Part shown: positions 29,981-38,901 of the stretch, piece after piece
Layout: each line of letters starts with the position of its first letter
Position numbering within the stretch: the stretch's first letter is position 1
NCBI GenBank assembly: GCA_947494995.1
Contig: CANLWY010000001.1
Location: 62,001-126,000, forward strand
From: an uncultured Campylobacterales bacterium
GTDB lineage: Bacteria > Campylobacterota > Campylobacteria > Campylobacterales > Arcobacteraceae
Length of the DNA stretch: 64,000 bases
Direction: 5' to 3'
Made by a program: the position numbers and the translations under genes
Notes under the pieces: model-generated
The model's database searches: none
Told to the model about the DNA's origin: nothing
What the model saw: the letters and a program-made list of their open reading frames with translations, nothing else

Positions 29981-31656
29981 TGAAAAAAGTACTATTAGGA
30001 ATATCAATTATTACAGCGAGTTTATTATATGCACAAGTACCTACAGTTAGTGATATTGTAAAACAAGTTAAACCTCAAAGTAAGTTATTAAAACAAAAAA
30101 CAAAGCTTATTGAATTACCTGGTCAAGAGAAGTTTAAACCTTCATATAAAGAAGATAATAATGCTAAGAAAATATTGATAAAAGACTTTGAACTTGAAGG
30201 TAATGAAAATATTGATACTAACAAATTACTTAATTTAATTAAAGAGTACAAAAATAAAAATTTATCTATTACACAGATGAAAAGAGTTACATCTTTAATT
30301 ACTAAGGAATATAGAGCTCAAGGTTATTTTGTTGCAAGAGCATATATCCCTGTACAAAAAATGCAAGATGGTATTTTAAAAATCACTATTATTGAAGGAA
30401 ATTATGGAGAATTTAAACTTAATAATAATTCAAATGTAAAAGATTTTGTTGTTCAAGGTATGTTAAATGATATTAAAGATAAAAAAATTGTAAGTACAAA
30501 AACTCTTGAAAGAGCAATGCTTATAATAAATGAAACTCCTGGTGTTCAAGTTACTCAAGCAGATGCTACACCTGGTGAAGCAGTAGGTACTAGTAATTTT
30601 GATATTACTGCAGAGTCTACACCTTGGTATAATGGATATATTCTACTTGATAACTATGGAAGTAGATATACTGAGAAAAATAGATTATCTGTTGGTGGAA
30701 ATTTAAATAATCCATTTAAAATAGGTGATCAAATATCTTTTACAGGATTATTAAGTAAAAAAGAGAAGATAAAAAATGGAAGATTAGCTTATAATTTTCC
30801 TCTTATGTATAATGGTCTAAGAGGAGAAGTTAGTTATAATCTAACTGACTATGCCTTAACAGAAGAATATGCTTCATTAAATGCAGATGGTAGATCAAAA
30901 TCGTTAGAGTTTAAAGTATCTTATCCTATTGTAAAAACAAGACTAGAATCTCTTATTTTAAGTTCTACATATGCAAATAAGTCTTTAAAAGATTATCAAG
31001 ATGATGTAATTACTGCAAACAAATCAATTGATTCAATTAACATTTCTTTAGATTATTTAAAAACTTTAAAACTACTTGAAAAAGATAGTGAGTTAAGAGC
31101 AGGATTTACATTTACAATGGGGCATTTAGATTTTAAAGACTCTACTTCTAAAGCAAATGATAAAGCAGGAGATAATACTCAAGGTCATTATGATAAAATT
31201 AATGGTTATGTAGGACTTAACTTATTAATAGACCCTTTATATTCAGTTAATACAACACTTAAGTTTCAAAAAGCATTAGGCAATAAAAACCTTGATGGTA
31301 GTGAAGATATGAGTTTAGGTGGTGCATATGGTATTAAAGCTTTTCCAGATTCAGAATCAAGTGCTGAAAATGGTCTAATGTTAAATCTTGAAGTGACGAG
31401 AAGACTTCCAGTATATAACAATATTTATCATGAAGCAGGAATATTTTATGATATTGGAAAAGTATCAATGCAAGATGATTCAAATAATACAACTTTTGAA
31501 AGACGTAGCTTACAAGATGTAGGTATAAGCTATAGTGCTTATTATAAAGATTTCTTCTTAAATACTAAACTTGCTAGAGTAGTTGGTGGGAATTCAGTTA
31601 CTAGTGAGAAAGAGAACATTAGTAGATTACTATTTCAATTAGGTTGGAGGTTTTAA
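29980..31656 (+). CDS. Two-partner secretion outer-membrane translocator (TpsB)
   Basis: 558 residues with a signal peptide (MKKVLLGISIITASLLYA), one or two POTRA domains (about 60-200; KDFELEGNENIDTNKLLNLI and AMLIINETPGVQVTQADATPGEAVGTSNFDI), and a 16-strand barrel ending in Phe (LLFQLGWRF), as in ShlB/FhaC/HecB. It binds the TpsA TPS domain and threads it across the outer membrane. It is translationally coupled to TpsA (TAATG overlap) and ends in a perfect hairpin. Confidence 0.92.
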   Translation: MKKVLLGISIITASLLYAQVPTVSDIVKQVKPQSKLLKQKTKLIELPGQEKFKPSYKEDNNAKKILIKDFELEGNENIDTNKLLNLIKEYKNKNLSITQMKRVTSLITKEYRAQGYFVARAYIPVQKMQDGILKITIIEGNYGEFKLNNNSNVKDFVVQGMLNDIKDKKIVSTKTLERAMLIINETPGVQVTQADATPGEAVGTSNFDITAESTPWYNGYILLDNYGSRYTEKNRLSVGGNLNNPFKIGDQISFTGLLSKKEKIKNGRLAYNFPLMYNGLRGEVSYNLTDYALTEEYASLNADGRSKSLEFKVSYPIVKTRLESLILSSTYANKSLKDYQDDVITANKSIDSINISLDYLKTLKLLEKDSELRAGFTFTMGHLDFKDSTSKANDKAGDNTQGHYDKINGYVGLNLLIDPLYSVNTTLKFQKALGNKNLDGSEDMSLGGAYGIKAFPDSESSAENGLMLNLEVTRRLPVYNNIYHEAGIFYDIGKVSMQDDSNNTTFERRSLQDVGISYSAYYKDFFLNTKLARVVGGNSVTSEKENISRLLFQLGWRF

Positions 31657-31666
31657 AACCTCCAAC
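31643..31666 (+). terminator. Terminator of the two-partner secretion operon
   Basis: A 24-base perfect palindrome (arm GTTGGAGGTTTT) spans the tpsB stop codon; AT-rich DNA follows but no long T-run. It is a good intrinsic stop or 3'-protecting hairpin. Confidence 0.65.
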
Positions 31667-31867
31667 TTAATAAATTTTCTATAAATTGTTTTACTATTAT
31701 TCTTAATTAAATATAACTCTTTACAATTTTTAACTTTTAATTCTTGATTTTAGTATTTGTAAGTATTTTAGACATTTTTTATTATCTTATTTGTACATGT
31801 GACAATATTGATTAAGATTATTATATTTGAAAAATGGGAATTTGTGAGAGTCTATGAGTTTAACTCA

Positions 31868-31975
31868 AGGACTCTTCTCCAGGTACCCAAACACACTACA
31901 GATAGAGGTGCCTTGCTATGTTCCCATCCTGGGGCGTTGTCTCTAAAAGTAATTGTAAGGGGCTAAAGAAGAGCA
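31868..31975 (-). ncRNA. ffs: Signal recognition particle RNA (4.5S type)
   Basis: On the minus strand CAGG-ATG-GGAA-CAT-AGCA reproduces the universal SRP apical hairpin (symmetric CAGG/AGCA loop, GGAA tetraloop; E. coli CAGG-TCC-GGAA-GGA-AGCA). The 3' half, GTGTGTTTGGGTACCTGG, aligns with E. coli GTGTGCCGGGATGTAGCTGG, and the ends pair (CTCTTCT with AGAAGAG). It should be ~100 nt and bind Ffh. The precise ends are estimated from pairing. It fills most of a 465-base gap without coding genes. Confidence 0.9.
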
Positions 31976-32020
31976 TCAAAAACACCTATGTGTTCTTTGT
32001 GCTCTGCTTTTAGGGATGTA

Positions 32021-32026
32021 ATTATA
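32021..32026 (-). promoter_or_regulatory. -10 element of ffs
   Basis: On the minus strand TATAAT occurs in AGATATAATTACATCCC about 45 bases before the predicted mature 5' end. A start near 32014 leaves a leader containing AGAGCA, AACAC/GTGTT and TGCTCT, which form a hairpin and may guide 5' processing. Confidence 0.45.
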
Positions 32027-32062
32027 TCTTTTGAAAACTTAAACTTCTTATAAACGAATTTA

Positions 32063-32090
32063 TTGACATAAACTTTTAAAAGAGTATAAT
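32063..32090 (+). promoter_or_regulatory. Consensus sigma-70 promoter of the EamA gene
   Basis: TTGACA (32063-32068), a 16-base spacer, and TATAAT (32085-32090), both perfect hexamers. Start is expected near 32097, giving a ~25-base leader before the TTG start at 32122. A perfect -35 box is unusual for this phylum. Confidence 0.75.
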
Positions 32091-32121
32091 TCGTGCCTAA
32101 TTTCAAAAAAGAGTATAAAAG

Positions 32122-33030
32122 TTGTCAAAAAGTTTTAATTTAATAGGTCTTATCTCAATAATCTTTGCAATGTTCGTTTGGGGAAGTTCTTTTATCGCTT
32201 TAAAATCAGCAATGGCTGATTTAGGGGAGTTTACAGTAATATTTCTAAGAATGCTTGTTGCTTCATTATGTTTTATATATTTTATTAAAGGCTTTTTAAA
32301 ATACAAGTTCACAAAATCAGATATAAAATATATCTTACTTTTAGCAGCTTTTGAGCCATGTTTATATTTTATTTTTGAGGCAAAGGCTTTATTATATACA
32401 TCTGCTTCACAAGCAGGAATGATTACATCATTAATGCCTTTAATAACAGCTATGGCTGCTGGATACTTTTTGAAAGAGATAATTTCAAAACAACTTATTT
32501 TTGGTTCTTTAATTGCAATGATAGGTGTTGTATGGCTTAGTGTTCAAGCTACAACAACTGCAAGTGCACCAAATCCAATGCTTGGAAACTTTTTAGAACT
32601 GTGTGCAATGGTTTGTGCTGCTGGGTATACCATTGTTGCTAGATATTTAAGTGAAAAATTTTCTGCTTTATTCATAACAGCTATTCAAGCTTTTATAGGG
32701 GCTATTTTCTTTTTACCATTTTTTATTTATGAATATGCAACAAGAGACATGACTTTTTCAGTTGAAGCGGTATCTTGGGTTGTTTATCTTGGTGTAGTGG
32801 TTACCTTAGGTGGTTATGGTTTATATAATTTTGCACTTACAAAAATAGAGGCATCTAAAGCAGCTATGTTTGTAAATTTGATTCCTGTATTTACCTTGAT
32901 TTTAGCTTTTTTAATATTAGGAGAGCAGTTTACAGTCCAAGGTTTAATAGCAAGTGCAACAATTATGTCTGGAGTTATTTTATCTCAAATTCCAGTTAAA
33001 AAACTAAAAAGAAGAAGAAAGAAAACTTGA
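32122..33030 (+). CDS. EamA-family (DMT) metabolite transporter
   Basis: 302 residues, ten membrane segments in two EamA repeats; WGSSFIALKSAM and PLITAMAAGYFLKEIISKQLIFGSLIAMIGV are typical first-repeat motifs. The start is TTG at 32122 (TTG-TCA-AAA), 25 bases after a consensus promoter. The chain ends in a basic tail (KKLKRRRKKT). These permeases export amino acids or other metabolites; the substrate is not evident. The next gene starts inside its stop codon (TTGA overlap). Confidence 0.88.
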   Translation: MSKSFNLIGLISIIFAMFVWGSSFIALKSAMADLGEFTVIFLRMLVASLCFIYFIKGFLKYKFTKSDIKYILLLAAFEPCLYFIFEAKALLYTSASQAGMITSLMPLITAMAAGYFLKEIISKQLIFGSLIAMIGVVWLSVQATTTASAPNPMLGNFLELCAMVCAAGYTIVARYLSEKFSALFITAIQAFIGAIFFLPFFIYEYATRDMTFSVEAVSWVVYLGVVVTLGGYGLYNFALTKIEASKAAMFVNLIPVFTLILAFLILGEQFTVQGLIASATIMSGVILSQIPVKKLKRRRKKT

Positions 33031-33437
33031 TATATTTAACTCTTTTTTTCTCAGCCTTAATATCTGCTACCCTTTTTCCAATGGGAAGTGAAGCAGTTTT
33101 AGTTTATGATATTAAACAAGGTTACAATCTTTATTTATTACTTCTTTTTGCAACAGTTGGGAATGTTCTAGGTTCTTTGATAAACTATATTTTAGGATTA
33201 AAAGGTGAAGAATATTTAGAGAGAAAAGGTCATTTAAAAAAAGAAAAAATTGAAAAATATAAAATTTTTTTTGATAAATATGGAGGATACTCTTTACTTC
33301 TATCATGGGTTCCTATAATTGGTGATCCAATCACATTTATTGCAGGTATTTTAAAATATGATTGGAAAAAGTTTTTATTTATTGTAACTGTTGCAAAGTT
33401 TGGAAGGTATCTTTTTTTAGCTCTTTTAATAGTTTAA
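33027..33437 (+). CDS. YqaA/DedA-related small membrane protein
   Basis: 136 residues with about four membrane segments; the GNVLGSLINYILGLKGEEYLERKGHLKKEKIEKYKIFFDKYGGYSLLLSWVPIIGDPITFIAGI region with the conserved glycines and proline is the SNARE-associated/YqaA family core. It starts at TTG overlapping the EamA stop by four bases, so translation is coupled. DedA relatives affect lipid transport; this short form is uncharacterised. It overlaps the convergent modC end by four bases. Confidence 0.75.
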   Translation: MIYLTLFFSALISATLFPMGSEAVLVYDIKQGYNLYLLLLFATVGNVLGSLINYILGLKGEEYLERKGHLKKEKIEKYKIFFDKYGGYSLLLSWVPIIGDPITFIAGILKYDWKKFLFIVTVAKFGRYLFLALLIV

Positions 33438-34300
33438 GACTTTGTTATAGTTGGTGCAAAAGCTTTAGTTGATATGGTAACCATATCTCCAACTTTTAGT
33501 TCAGTACTTTGGCTTGAGTCAAGAACTACTTTTACTAGCTGTTCACCAATAGATACAATAGCAATATTTAGTATATCTGCTTGGTAAATCTCTAATAATT
33601 CACCTTGAAAAGAGAACTTTTGACTACCAGAAGTTTTTAGTAAGACATCTTTTGCATCTCCCTCTTTTTCCACTTTTCCATGATCAAGCAAAATTACACG
33701 GGAGCTTAGTTTATAAATTTCACTTGGATCATGACTTACCATAATAGTGGTTATTTTAAACTCTTCATGGAATTTTTTTATATCATCTTGTAGTTTTTTT
33801 CTCATAGATAAGTCAAGTGCAGATAAAGGTTCATCAAGTAGTAGTATTTTGGGTTGATTCATTAAAGCACGACATAATGCAATACGTTGTTTTTGTCCAC
33901 CTGAAAGAGTATTGGGCATTCTATTTTCAAGCTCTTTTAATCCTACCATATCAAGAAGTTTATGTGCAAACTCTTTATTATCTTTTACAAAAGTTAGATT
34001 TTTTAGTACAGACATATTTGGGAAAAGTGCATAATCTTGAAAAAGATATCCAATATTTCTTTTTTGAATAGGTGTAAAATCTTTTTTATTTGCTGTGTCA
34101 ATCCAAGTTTTATTCTCTACTTCAATTTTACCTTTGTCAATATTTTCTAAACCTGCAATTATTCTAAGTAGTGTTGTTTTCCCACTCCCAGAAAGTCCAG
34201 TTAGGGCTATAAACTCACCCTCCTCTATTAAAATATTTATATCTAAAGGCATATCTCCATTTGAGCCATGTAGCATTTTAAAAATATTAATATCTATCAT
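33434..34300 (-). CDS. modC: Molybdate ABC transporter ATP-binding protein ModC
   Basis: 288 residues: ABC ATPase with Walker [11 protein letters not shown]-loop, signature TLSGGQKQR, Walker [13 protein letters not shown] and switch His in MVSHDP, plus a C-terminal TOBE-like extension (about 225-288). It energises ModB. It is last in the modE-modA-mop-modB-modC cluster and overlaps modB by 14 bases. No alternative substrate fits the context better. Confidence 0.9.
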   Translation of the reverse strand: MIDINIFKMLHGSNGDMPLDINILIEEGEFIALTGLSGSGKTTLLRIIAGLENIDKGKIEVENKTWIDTANKKDFTPIQKRNIGYLFQDYALFPNMSVLKNLTFVKDNKEFAHKLLDMVGLKELENRMPNTLSGGQKQRIALCRALMNQPKILLLDEPLSALDLSMRKKLQDDIKKFHEEFKITTIMVSHDPSEIYKLSSRVILLDHGKVEKEGDAKDVLLKTSGSQKFSFQGELLEIYQADILNIAIVSIGEQLVKVVLDSSQSTELKVGDMVTISTKAFAPTITKS

Positions 34301-34970
34301 ATTTTTGCCTTTGATATTGATTGAAGTAATAAACTAGAAAAAGTACAAGAAAAGACATACCTATCATAATAGCTGAATAGATATGGGCTGATTCATAATC
34401 TAACATCTCTACAAATTCATATATTGCAATAGAAGCTACTTTTGTTTCTCCTGGAATACTTCCACCTACCATTAGAACTACTCCAAACTCTCCTACTGTA
34501 TGTGCAAAAGTGGTTACAATAGCAGTGATTACAGCGGGTTTTATATTTGGAATCACTACTTGAGATATGGTTTGAAATCTATTTTTCCCACAGATATATG
34601 AAGCTTCTATTAAAGATTTTGGCATATTTTCTATGGCACTTTGTATTGGTTGAACCATAAAAGGTAGACTATAAAAACAACTTGCAATCACTAATGAGGT
34701 GAAGTTAAATACAAGAGTTATTCCAAAAGTCTCTTCAAAAAATCTTCCAACAGGAGAGTTTAGTGATAGTGTGAAAAGTATATAAAATCCAATAACTGTT
34801 GGTGGCAATACAATAGGAAGTGCTGTTATTGCTTCTAAAATAGGTTTGATTTTAGATTTAGTTTGTGATAAATACCAAGCAAGAGGTACCGAAATAAAAA
34901 ATAGAATAACAGTTGTAATAAATGCTAATTTAAATGATATTAAAAAAGGTTCAAAATCTAATTCAGTCAT
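34287..34970 (-). CDS. modB: Molybdate ABC transporter permease ModB
   Basis: 227 residues, about five membrane segments, with the EAA-loop motif [29 protein letters not shown] that contacts ModC, and the family signature [16 protein letters not shown]. It overlaps the upstream TOBE gene by 8 bases and modC by 14. It forms the homodimeric channel for molybdate delivered by ModA. Confidence 0.92.
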   Translation of the reverse strand: MTELDFEPFLISFKLAFITTVILFFISVPLAWYLSQTKSKIKPILEAITALPIVLPPTVIGFYILFTLSLNSPVGRFFEETFGITLVFNFTSLVIASCFYSLPFMVQPIQSAIENMPKSLIEASYICGKNRFQTISQVVIPNIKPAVITAIVTTFAHTVGEFGVVLMVGGSIPGETKVASIAIYEFVEMLDYESAHIYSAIMIGMSFLVLFLVYYFNQYQRQKYDRY

Positions 34971-35391
34971 CTAAAACCTCTTTTATAAAAAGTTCAGAAG
35001 TTTTTATTAGAGTGGTTACTTTATCTCCTACTTTTAAGTGCATGTTATCTTTTGATTTTTTTGTTATTAAGGCTTCAATTTTAGTCTCATTGCATGACAT
35101 AATTACATTACATAAAAGTTTTCCTTCCTTTATCTCAATGACATTTGTTTTAAGTCTATTTGAATAACTAATTTCTAGACTATAACTTTTTGCAATTGTT
35201 ACATGGGAAGGTTTAACTCCTAAGATTACATTTGTACCTTCTTTTATATTTGCAGGAAGTTCTAATCCCATCATATCTAAGGTAGTTTTATGAAAAGTAA
35301 ACTGTACTAAGCTTACTCCATCATAGTTGTGTATGTTTTTGACTTTTGCTTTTATTGAGTTTAGTGCTAAATTATTCAACAATATATCCAT
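34963..35391 (-). CDS. Molybdate-binding TOBE (Mop-like) protein
   Basis: 142 residues comprising two TOBE/Mop domains (about 1-70 and 75-140; [15 protein letters not shown] and [20 protein letters not shown], then a degenerate repeat). Stand-alone Mop proteins buffer molybdate in the cytoplasm. It sits between modA and modB, overlapping modA by 20 bases. It is diverged, and the second domain lacks the clean Mop signature. Confidence 0.78.
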   Translation of the reverse strand: MDILLNNLALNSIKAKVKNIHNYDGVSLVQFTFHKTTLDMMGLELPANIKEGTNVILGVKPSHVTIAKSYSLEISYSNRLKTNVIEIKEGKLLCNVIMSCNETKIEALITKKSKDNMHLKVGDKVTTLIKTSELFIKEVLDD

Positions 35392-36097
35392 ATGATTTAA
35401 ATACTTTTTTTGCTTCTTTTGAGAATAAAAAGTTTAAAAATTTTATTGTTTCATTTTTTTCATTTAATAAGGCAATACCTTGTTTAATAGGACTATAAAG
35501 TGAAGAATCGATATCTATATAGTTTACAGATTCTTTAAATCTTTTCATTTTAGGAGAGTATAAAGAGGCTTTTGCAATAAGTCCTATATCAGTAGCTGTC
35601 ATCGCATACTGTACAGTTTGAGATATATTTTCTGCATAAACAAACTTCTTTTTATTTTTTTCATATAACTTTAGTTTTGTCAAGGCTTCATATGCTGCTT
35701 TTCCATAAGGAGCAGTTTTTGGGTTTGCAATAGCTACTCTTTTTACTTTATTAATGATATTTATATTCTTTAAATCTCTATTTTTATATGAAAAAAGAGC
35801 TAAACTTCCTTGTGCATATACTTTAGGCTTTTCAATTGCTAATCCATCTTTATATAGTGCTTGAGGATATTTCATATCAGCACTAAGTAAAATATCAAAT
35901 GGAGCTTTATTTCTAATTTGAGCAGTTAGTTTACCACTACTTCCTAATACATATTTAACTTTTATTTCGGGGTGTTTTTTATTAAACTCTTTTATTAAAG
36001 GTTTTATTGCATAACTTACATTTGAAGCAGCAGCAATTTTTATTTCACTTGCAATAATTGAACTTATGAATAATAGTAAAACCATAAGAAATCTCAT
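35372..36097 (-). CDS. modA: Periplasmic molybdate-binding protein ModA
   Basis: 241 residues with a signal peptide (MRFLMVLLLFISSIIA) and the ModA fold: KIAAASNVSYAIKPLIKEF, VLGSSGKLTAQIRNKAPFDILLSADMKYP and NPKTAPYGKAAYEAL, where the Ser residues and the backbone bind oxyanion. Tungstate can also bind. It follows modE after nine bases. Confidence 0.92.
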   Translation of the reverse strand: MRFLMVLLLFISSIIASEIKIAAASNVSYAIKPLIKEFNKKHPEIKVKYVLGSSGKLTAQIRNKAPFDILLSADMKYPQALYKDGLAIEKPKVYAQGSLALFSYKNRDLKNINIINKVKRVAIANPKTAPYGKAAYEALTKLKLYEKNKKKFVYAENISQTVQYAMTATDIGLIAKASLYSPKMKRFKESVNYIDIDSSLYSPIKQGIALLNEKNETIKFLNFLFSKEAKKVFKSYGYIVE

Positions 36098-36106
36098 TTT
36101 TTTCCT

Positions 36107-36877
36107 TTATAGTATGATGATATTATATGCTTTAAATGATGCATATACCTCATCCTCTTTTTTTAGATTAAGAGTTTTGCAACTTGATGAAGTTACTTTA
36201 GAATGTATAATATTATTCTCTCCACAATCAATTGTCACATTTGCGTTAATTTTATCATCACTTATAGAAAGAATCTTTCCAAAAAGTTTATTTCTTGCAC
36301 TATTAGTGTTTTTCTCTTTTGTAAGTATGATATTATCACTCTCTATTAAAAAGTTAATATCATCTTCTATTTTTAAATTTTTTGTATAGATGAATTTTTT
36401 ATTTTCAATAGAAGTTAAAATTTGTCCATTTTTTAATTGGATTTTAATTTCATAGTTTTCATTTATATTTTTTAATTCTAGAATCTTTCCACTAAGTCTA
36501 CTAAATGTTGGCTTGCTTGATAAGTCTGTACTTATTTGTTCATTAAAAGAGTTTTCCAATGTTTTAAGGTAGTTTTTTTGTAGAGTTTCTAATTCATAGA
36601 AAGCTTTGATTAGCTCTTTTGCATGAGAAGTAATAACTGTACCTCCTCCACCTTTACCTCCTGTAACTTTTGTCACTAGGGGTTTATTGGCAAGTTTATT
36701 CATAATATCTACACTATCCCAAGCAGCCTTGTAGCTCATCTTCATCTGTTTAGCAGCTTTTGAAATAGAACCATGTATTTGTATATTTTGTAAAAGTTCA
36801 ATTCTTCCATGACCAATAAAACTTTGATTTTTTTTATTTATCCAGATATTTCCATTTACTTCAAATAGTTTTTCCAT
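36107..36877 (-). CDS. modE: Molybdate-responsive regulator ModE
   Basis: 256 residues: a LysR-like winged HTH (about 20-85; IHGSISKAAKQMKMSYKAAWDSVDIMN) with the wing GGKGGGGTVIT, and two C-terminal TOBE domains (about 120-250) that bind molybdate. It is the first gene of the cluster. The ATG is directly preceded by a palindrome with no ribosome site, so its mRNA is probably leaderless and the gene autorepressed (inference). Confidence 0.9.
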   Translation of the reverse strand: MEKLFEVNGNIWINKKNQSFIGHGRIELLQNIQIHGSISKAAKQMKMSYKAAWDSVDIMNKLANKPLVTKVTGGKGGGGTVITSHAKELIKAFYELETLQKNYLKTLENSFNEQISTDLSSKPTFSRLSGKILELKNINENYEIKIQLKNGQILTSIENKKFIYTKNLKIEDDINFLIESDNIILTKEKNTNSARNKLFGKILSISDDKINANVTIDCGENNIIHSKVTSSSCKTLNLKKEDEVYASFKAYNIIIL

Positions 36878-36907
36878 AAGCGTAATATATCAGAATATAT
36901 AACGCTT
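36878..36907. promoter_or_regulatory. ModE-like operator (palindrome) abutting modE
   Basis: AAGCGTAATATAT (36878-36890) and ATATATAACGCTT (36895-36907) are inverted repeats with one mismatch and a 4-base spacer. The half-site TATATAACG resembles the E. coli ModE box half-site TATATAACGAT. It ends at the base next to the modE ATG. A TATATT on the modE strand would place the start of transcription at the ATG itself. Confidence 0.75.
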
Positions 36908-36959
36908 TGTCAATATTCAAAGATATATTTAAATATAATCAAAGTGAAAAGGTAAAATC

Positions 36960-37757
36960 ATGAATAAAACAATTTTAGATAGATATTTAATGGAATTAAA
37001 TATAAATTTTGAAATCAAAACTTTAGAAGATATAAGTAAGTTAATACAAGCTCATGAAAGAACCTTTGCTTTTTCAAGTTTGAAGGTTTTACTTAAAGAA
37101 GAGATCTCTTTAGAGCTAGATGATATTTTTAAAAGCTTGGTTATAGACAAAAGGGGTGGTTACTGTTTTGAACACAACAAACTTCTATATGAGGTATTAA
37201 AAAAGCTAGGTTTTGATGTGAATTTTTTTTTAGCAAGAGTTATAAATAATTCAAATAATGAAGTTCCTCAAACACATCGCTTTACTATTTTAAATTTCCA
37301 AGATGAAAAATATTTGATTGATGTTGGAATAGGTTTTCGTTCACCTAATGTTCCAATCAAGTTTAGTAAAGAAGAGACTTACAGTCATTTAGGGATTTCA
37401 TATAAAATAGTTAATAATAATGATAAAACATATAGTTTAGCTTTATTTGAAAAAGGTAATTGGTTTAAAGCCACAAAATTTGATTTACAAGACTGTTATG
37501 AAGCAGATTTTGAGATGGGTCATTTTTATTCATATAAACATCCCTGTGCAGTATTTGTTAATAATCTTGTAATATCAAGAATTGATAGTGACTGTATCTA
37601 TTCACTTAGAAATAAAGAGTATGTAAAGATATATGAAAATGAGTCAAAAAAAGTTTCTATAGATAGTATAGAAGATTTAATTTCAATTATAAAAGAGGAT
37701 TTTAATATAAACTATTCTGATGAAGAATTGAGAAGTTTAAGAATATTAGATTTTTAG
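36960..37757 (+). CDS. nat: Arylamine N-acetyltransferase
   Basis: 265 residues with the NAT catalytic triad: Cys near 68 in KRGGYCFEHNKLLYEVL, His near 107 in THRFTIL, and Asp near 122 in DVGIGF. NATs transfer acetyl from acetyl-CoA to arylamines and hydrazines. It is divergent from modE across the ModE-like operator, so molybdate-responsive control is possible. It starts at an ATG behind GAAAAGG. Confidence 0.88.
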   Translation: MNKTILDRYLMELNINFEIKTLEDISKLIQAHERTFAFSSLKVLLKEEISLELDDIFKSLVIDKRGGYCFEHNKLLYEVLKKLGFDVNFFLARVINNSNNEVPQTHRFTILNFQDEKYLIDVGIGFRSPNVPIKFSKEETYSHLGISYKIVNNNDKTYSLALFEKGNWFKATKFDLQDCYEADFEMGHFYSYKHPCAVFVNNLVISRIDSDCIYSLRNKEYVKIYENESKKVSIDSIEDLISIIKEDFNINYSDEELRSLRILDF

Positions 37758-37854
37758 TAAAGTAATCTATATTTTATGTCAAAAAAATTTTATAATATAT
37801 TAATCGCAAAATCTAGAATAAAGTTGTATAATTTAAAAAATTAAAAAGAAAAAA

Positions 37855-38247
37855 ATGAAGAAAAAAAATGATGTAAGACTTGAAAGAGTATATGAGAAAC
37901 AGATTAAAGTTTTTGGAAAACCCTTAAAGATAAAAAGATTAATGCTAATTTCGATGGTTGGAATGCTATTAGGTATTTCAGGTTATTCAGAAATATATGC
38001 TATTGGATGGTTAATTGTTGCAATTATCTTTTTTTGTTTAGGTCTTTTTTCTATATTACTATATTCAAAAAGTATATTATATTTTGGTGAGGATTCTTTA
38101 GAATGTAGCCCTTCTGGAGATATTTTTATTACAAAACTTTTTGGACAGTGTACTATTTGTTTAGGTGAATTAAAAATAGTTAAAAACTCAAAAGGTGTAT
38201 TTATACAATGTCAAGAAGATAAGAATCATATTTGGGAAAGTAAATAA
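37855..38247 (+). CDS. Membrane protein with C-terminal cysteine motif, unknown function
   Basis: 130 residues with two membrane segments (about 28-46 and 50-71) and a soluble tail bearing CTICLGELKIVKNSKGVFIQCQEDKNHIWESK: CxxC plus Cys and His, like a zinc ribbon. I do not recognise a family. It ends one base before the MOSC gene begins, so the two are probably cotranscribed. Start ATG with weak ribosome site AAAAAGAA. Confidence 0.6.
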   Translation: MKKKNDVRLERVYEKQIKVFGKPLKIKRLMLISMVGMLLGISGYSEIYAIGWLIVAIIFFCLGLFSILLYSKSILYFGEDSLECSPSGDIFITKLFGQCTICLGELKIVKNSKGVFIQCQEDKNHIWESK

Positions 38248-38871
38248 ATGAAAATAAAAAGTATAGCTATTGGAAAATCAAGACCTTATACCTTTGGGGA
38301 AAAGAGATTTGATAGTGCATATAAAAAAGATGCATTCTATGATTCAATAAAGGTTACAAAGTTAGGACTGGATGGTGATAAACAAGTAGATAAAAGATTT
38401 CATGGTGGTGTTGATAAAGCTATTCATATTGGTTCATATAAACATTTAAAAAAGAATCCTGGTTTTGATATCTTATCAATAGGTTGCAACATATTAGTTA
38501 AAAAATTTGATGAGAGTGATGTTTGTATTGGAGATATATATAAAATAGGCAAAGTTCTAATTGAGGTTACTCAACCTAGACAACCATGTTGGAAAATTGG
38601 AGCTTTATTTGGAAAAGAAGTCAGAAGATATATTACAAGAAAACATGCTACAGGTTGGTATGTTAGAGTTTTAAAAGAAGGAAGAATAAATATTGATGAT
38701 GAGATAGTTTTAAAAAAGAGAGTCTCTAATCTTACTATTAAAAATCTAAGTGAATATCTAACTGTTCCTCCAAGTGATAAAAGAATTATTGATGAGGTAT
38801 TAAACCTTGAGGCACTTGCAGATTCATATAGAAAAGATTTTTTATACTCTTTACAAAAGAATAATTCATAA
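38248..38871 (+). CDS. MOSC domain protein (YiiM-like)
   Basis: 207 residues with the MOSC fold (about 30-165): HGGVDKAIH and VTQPRQPCWKIG, the conserved Cys being the proposed sulfur carrier to molybdenum cofactor, then a helical C-terminal domain. YiiM-type proteins reduce N-hydroxylated compounds as molybdoenzymes. Its position near the mod cluster and the NAT gene suggests a link between molybdenum use and detoxification (inference). Confidence 0.85.
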   Translation: MKIKSIAIGKSRPYTFGEKRFDSAYKKDAFYDSIKVTKLGLDGDKQVDKRFHGGVDKAIHIGSYKHLKKNPGFDILSIGCNILVKKFDESDVCIGDIYKIGKVLIEVTQPRQPCWKIGALFGKEVRRYITRKHATGWYVRVLKEGRINIDDEIVLKKRVSNLTIKNLSEYLTVPPSDKRIIDEVLNLEALADSYRKDFLYSLQKNNS

Positions 38872-38901
38872 AAGAGTTTACTTTTATGAATTAAACTCTT
38901 T
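38864..38901. terminator. Nested palindromes between convergent MOSC and RluA genes
   Basis: Two mutually exclusive hairpins overlap: ATTCATAAAAG (38864-38874) with CTTTTATGAAT (38881-38891), perfect 11 bp, loop AGTTTA; and AAAGAGTTTA (38871-38880) with TAAACTCTTT (38892-38901), perfect 10 bp. They span both stop codons. Probably a bidirectional terminator in which each transcript folds a different stem. Confidence 0.6.
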
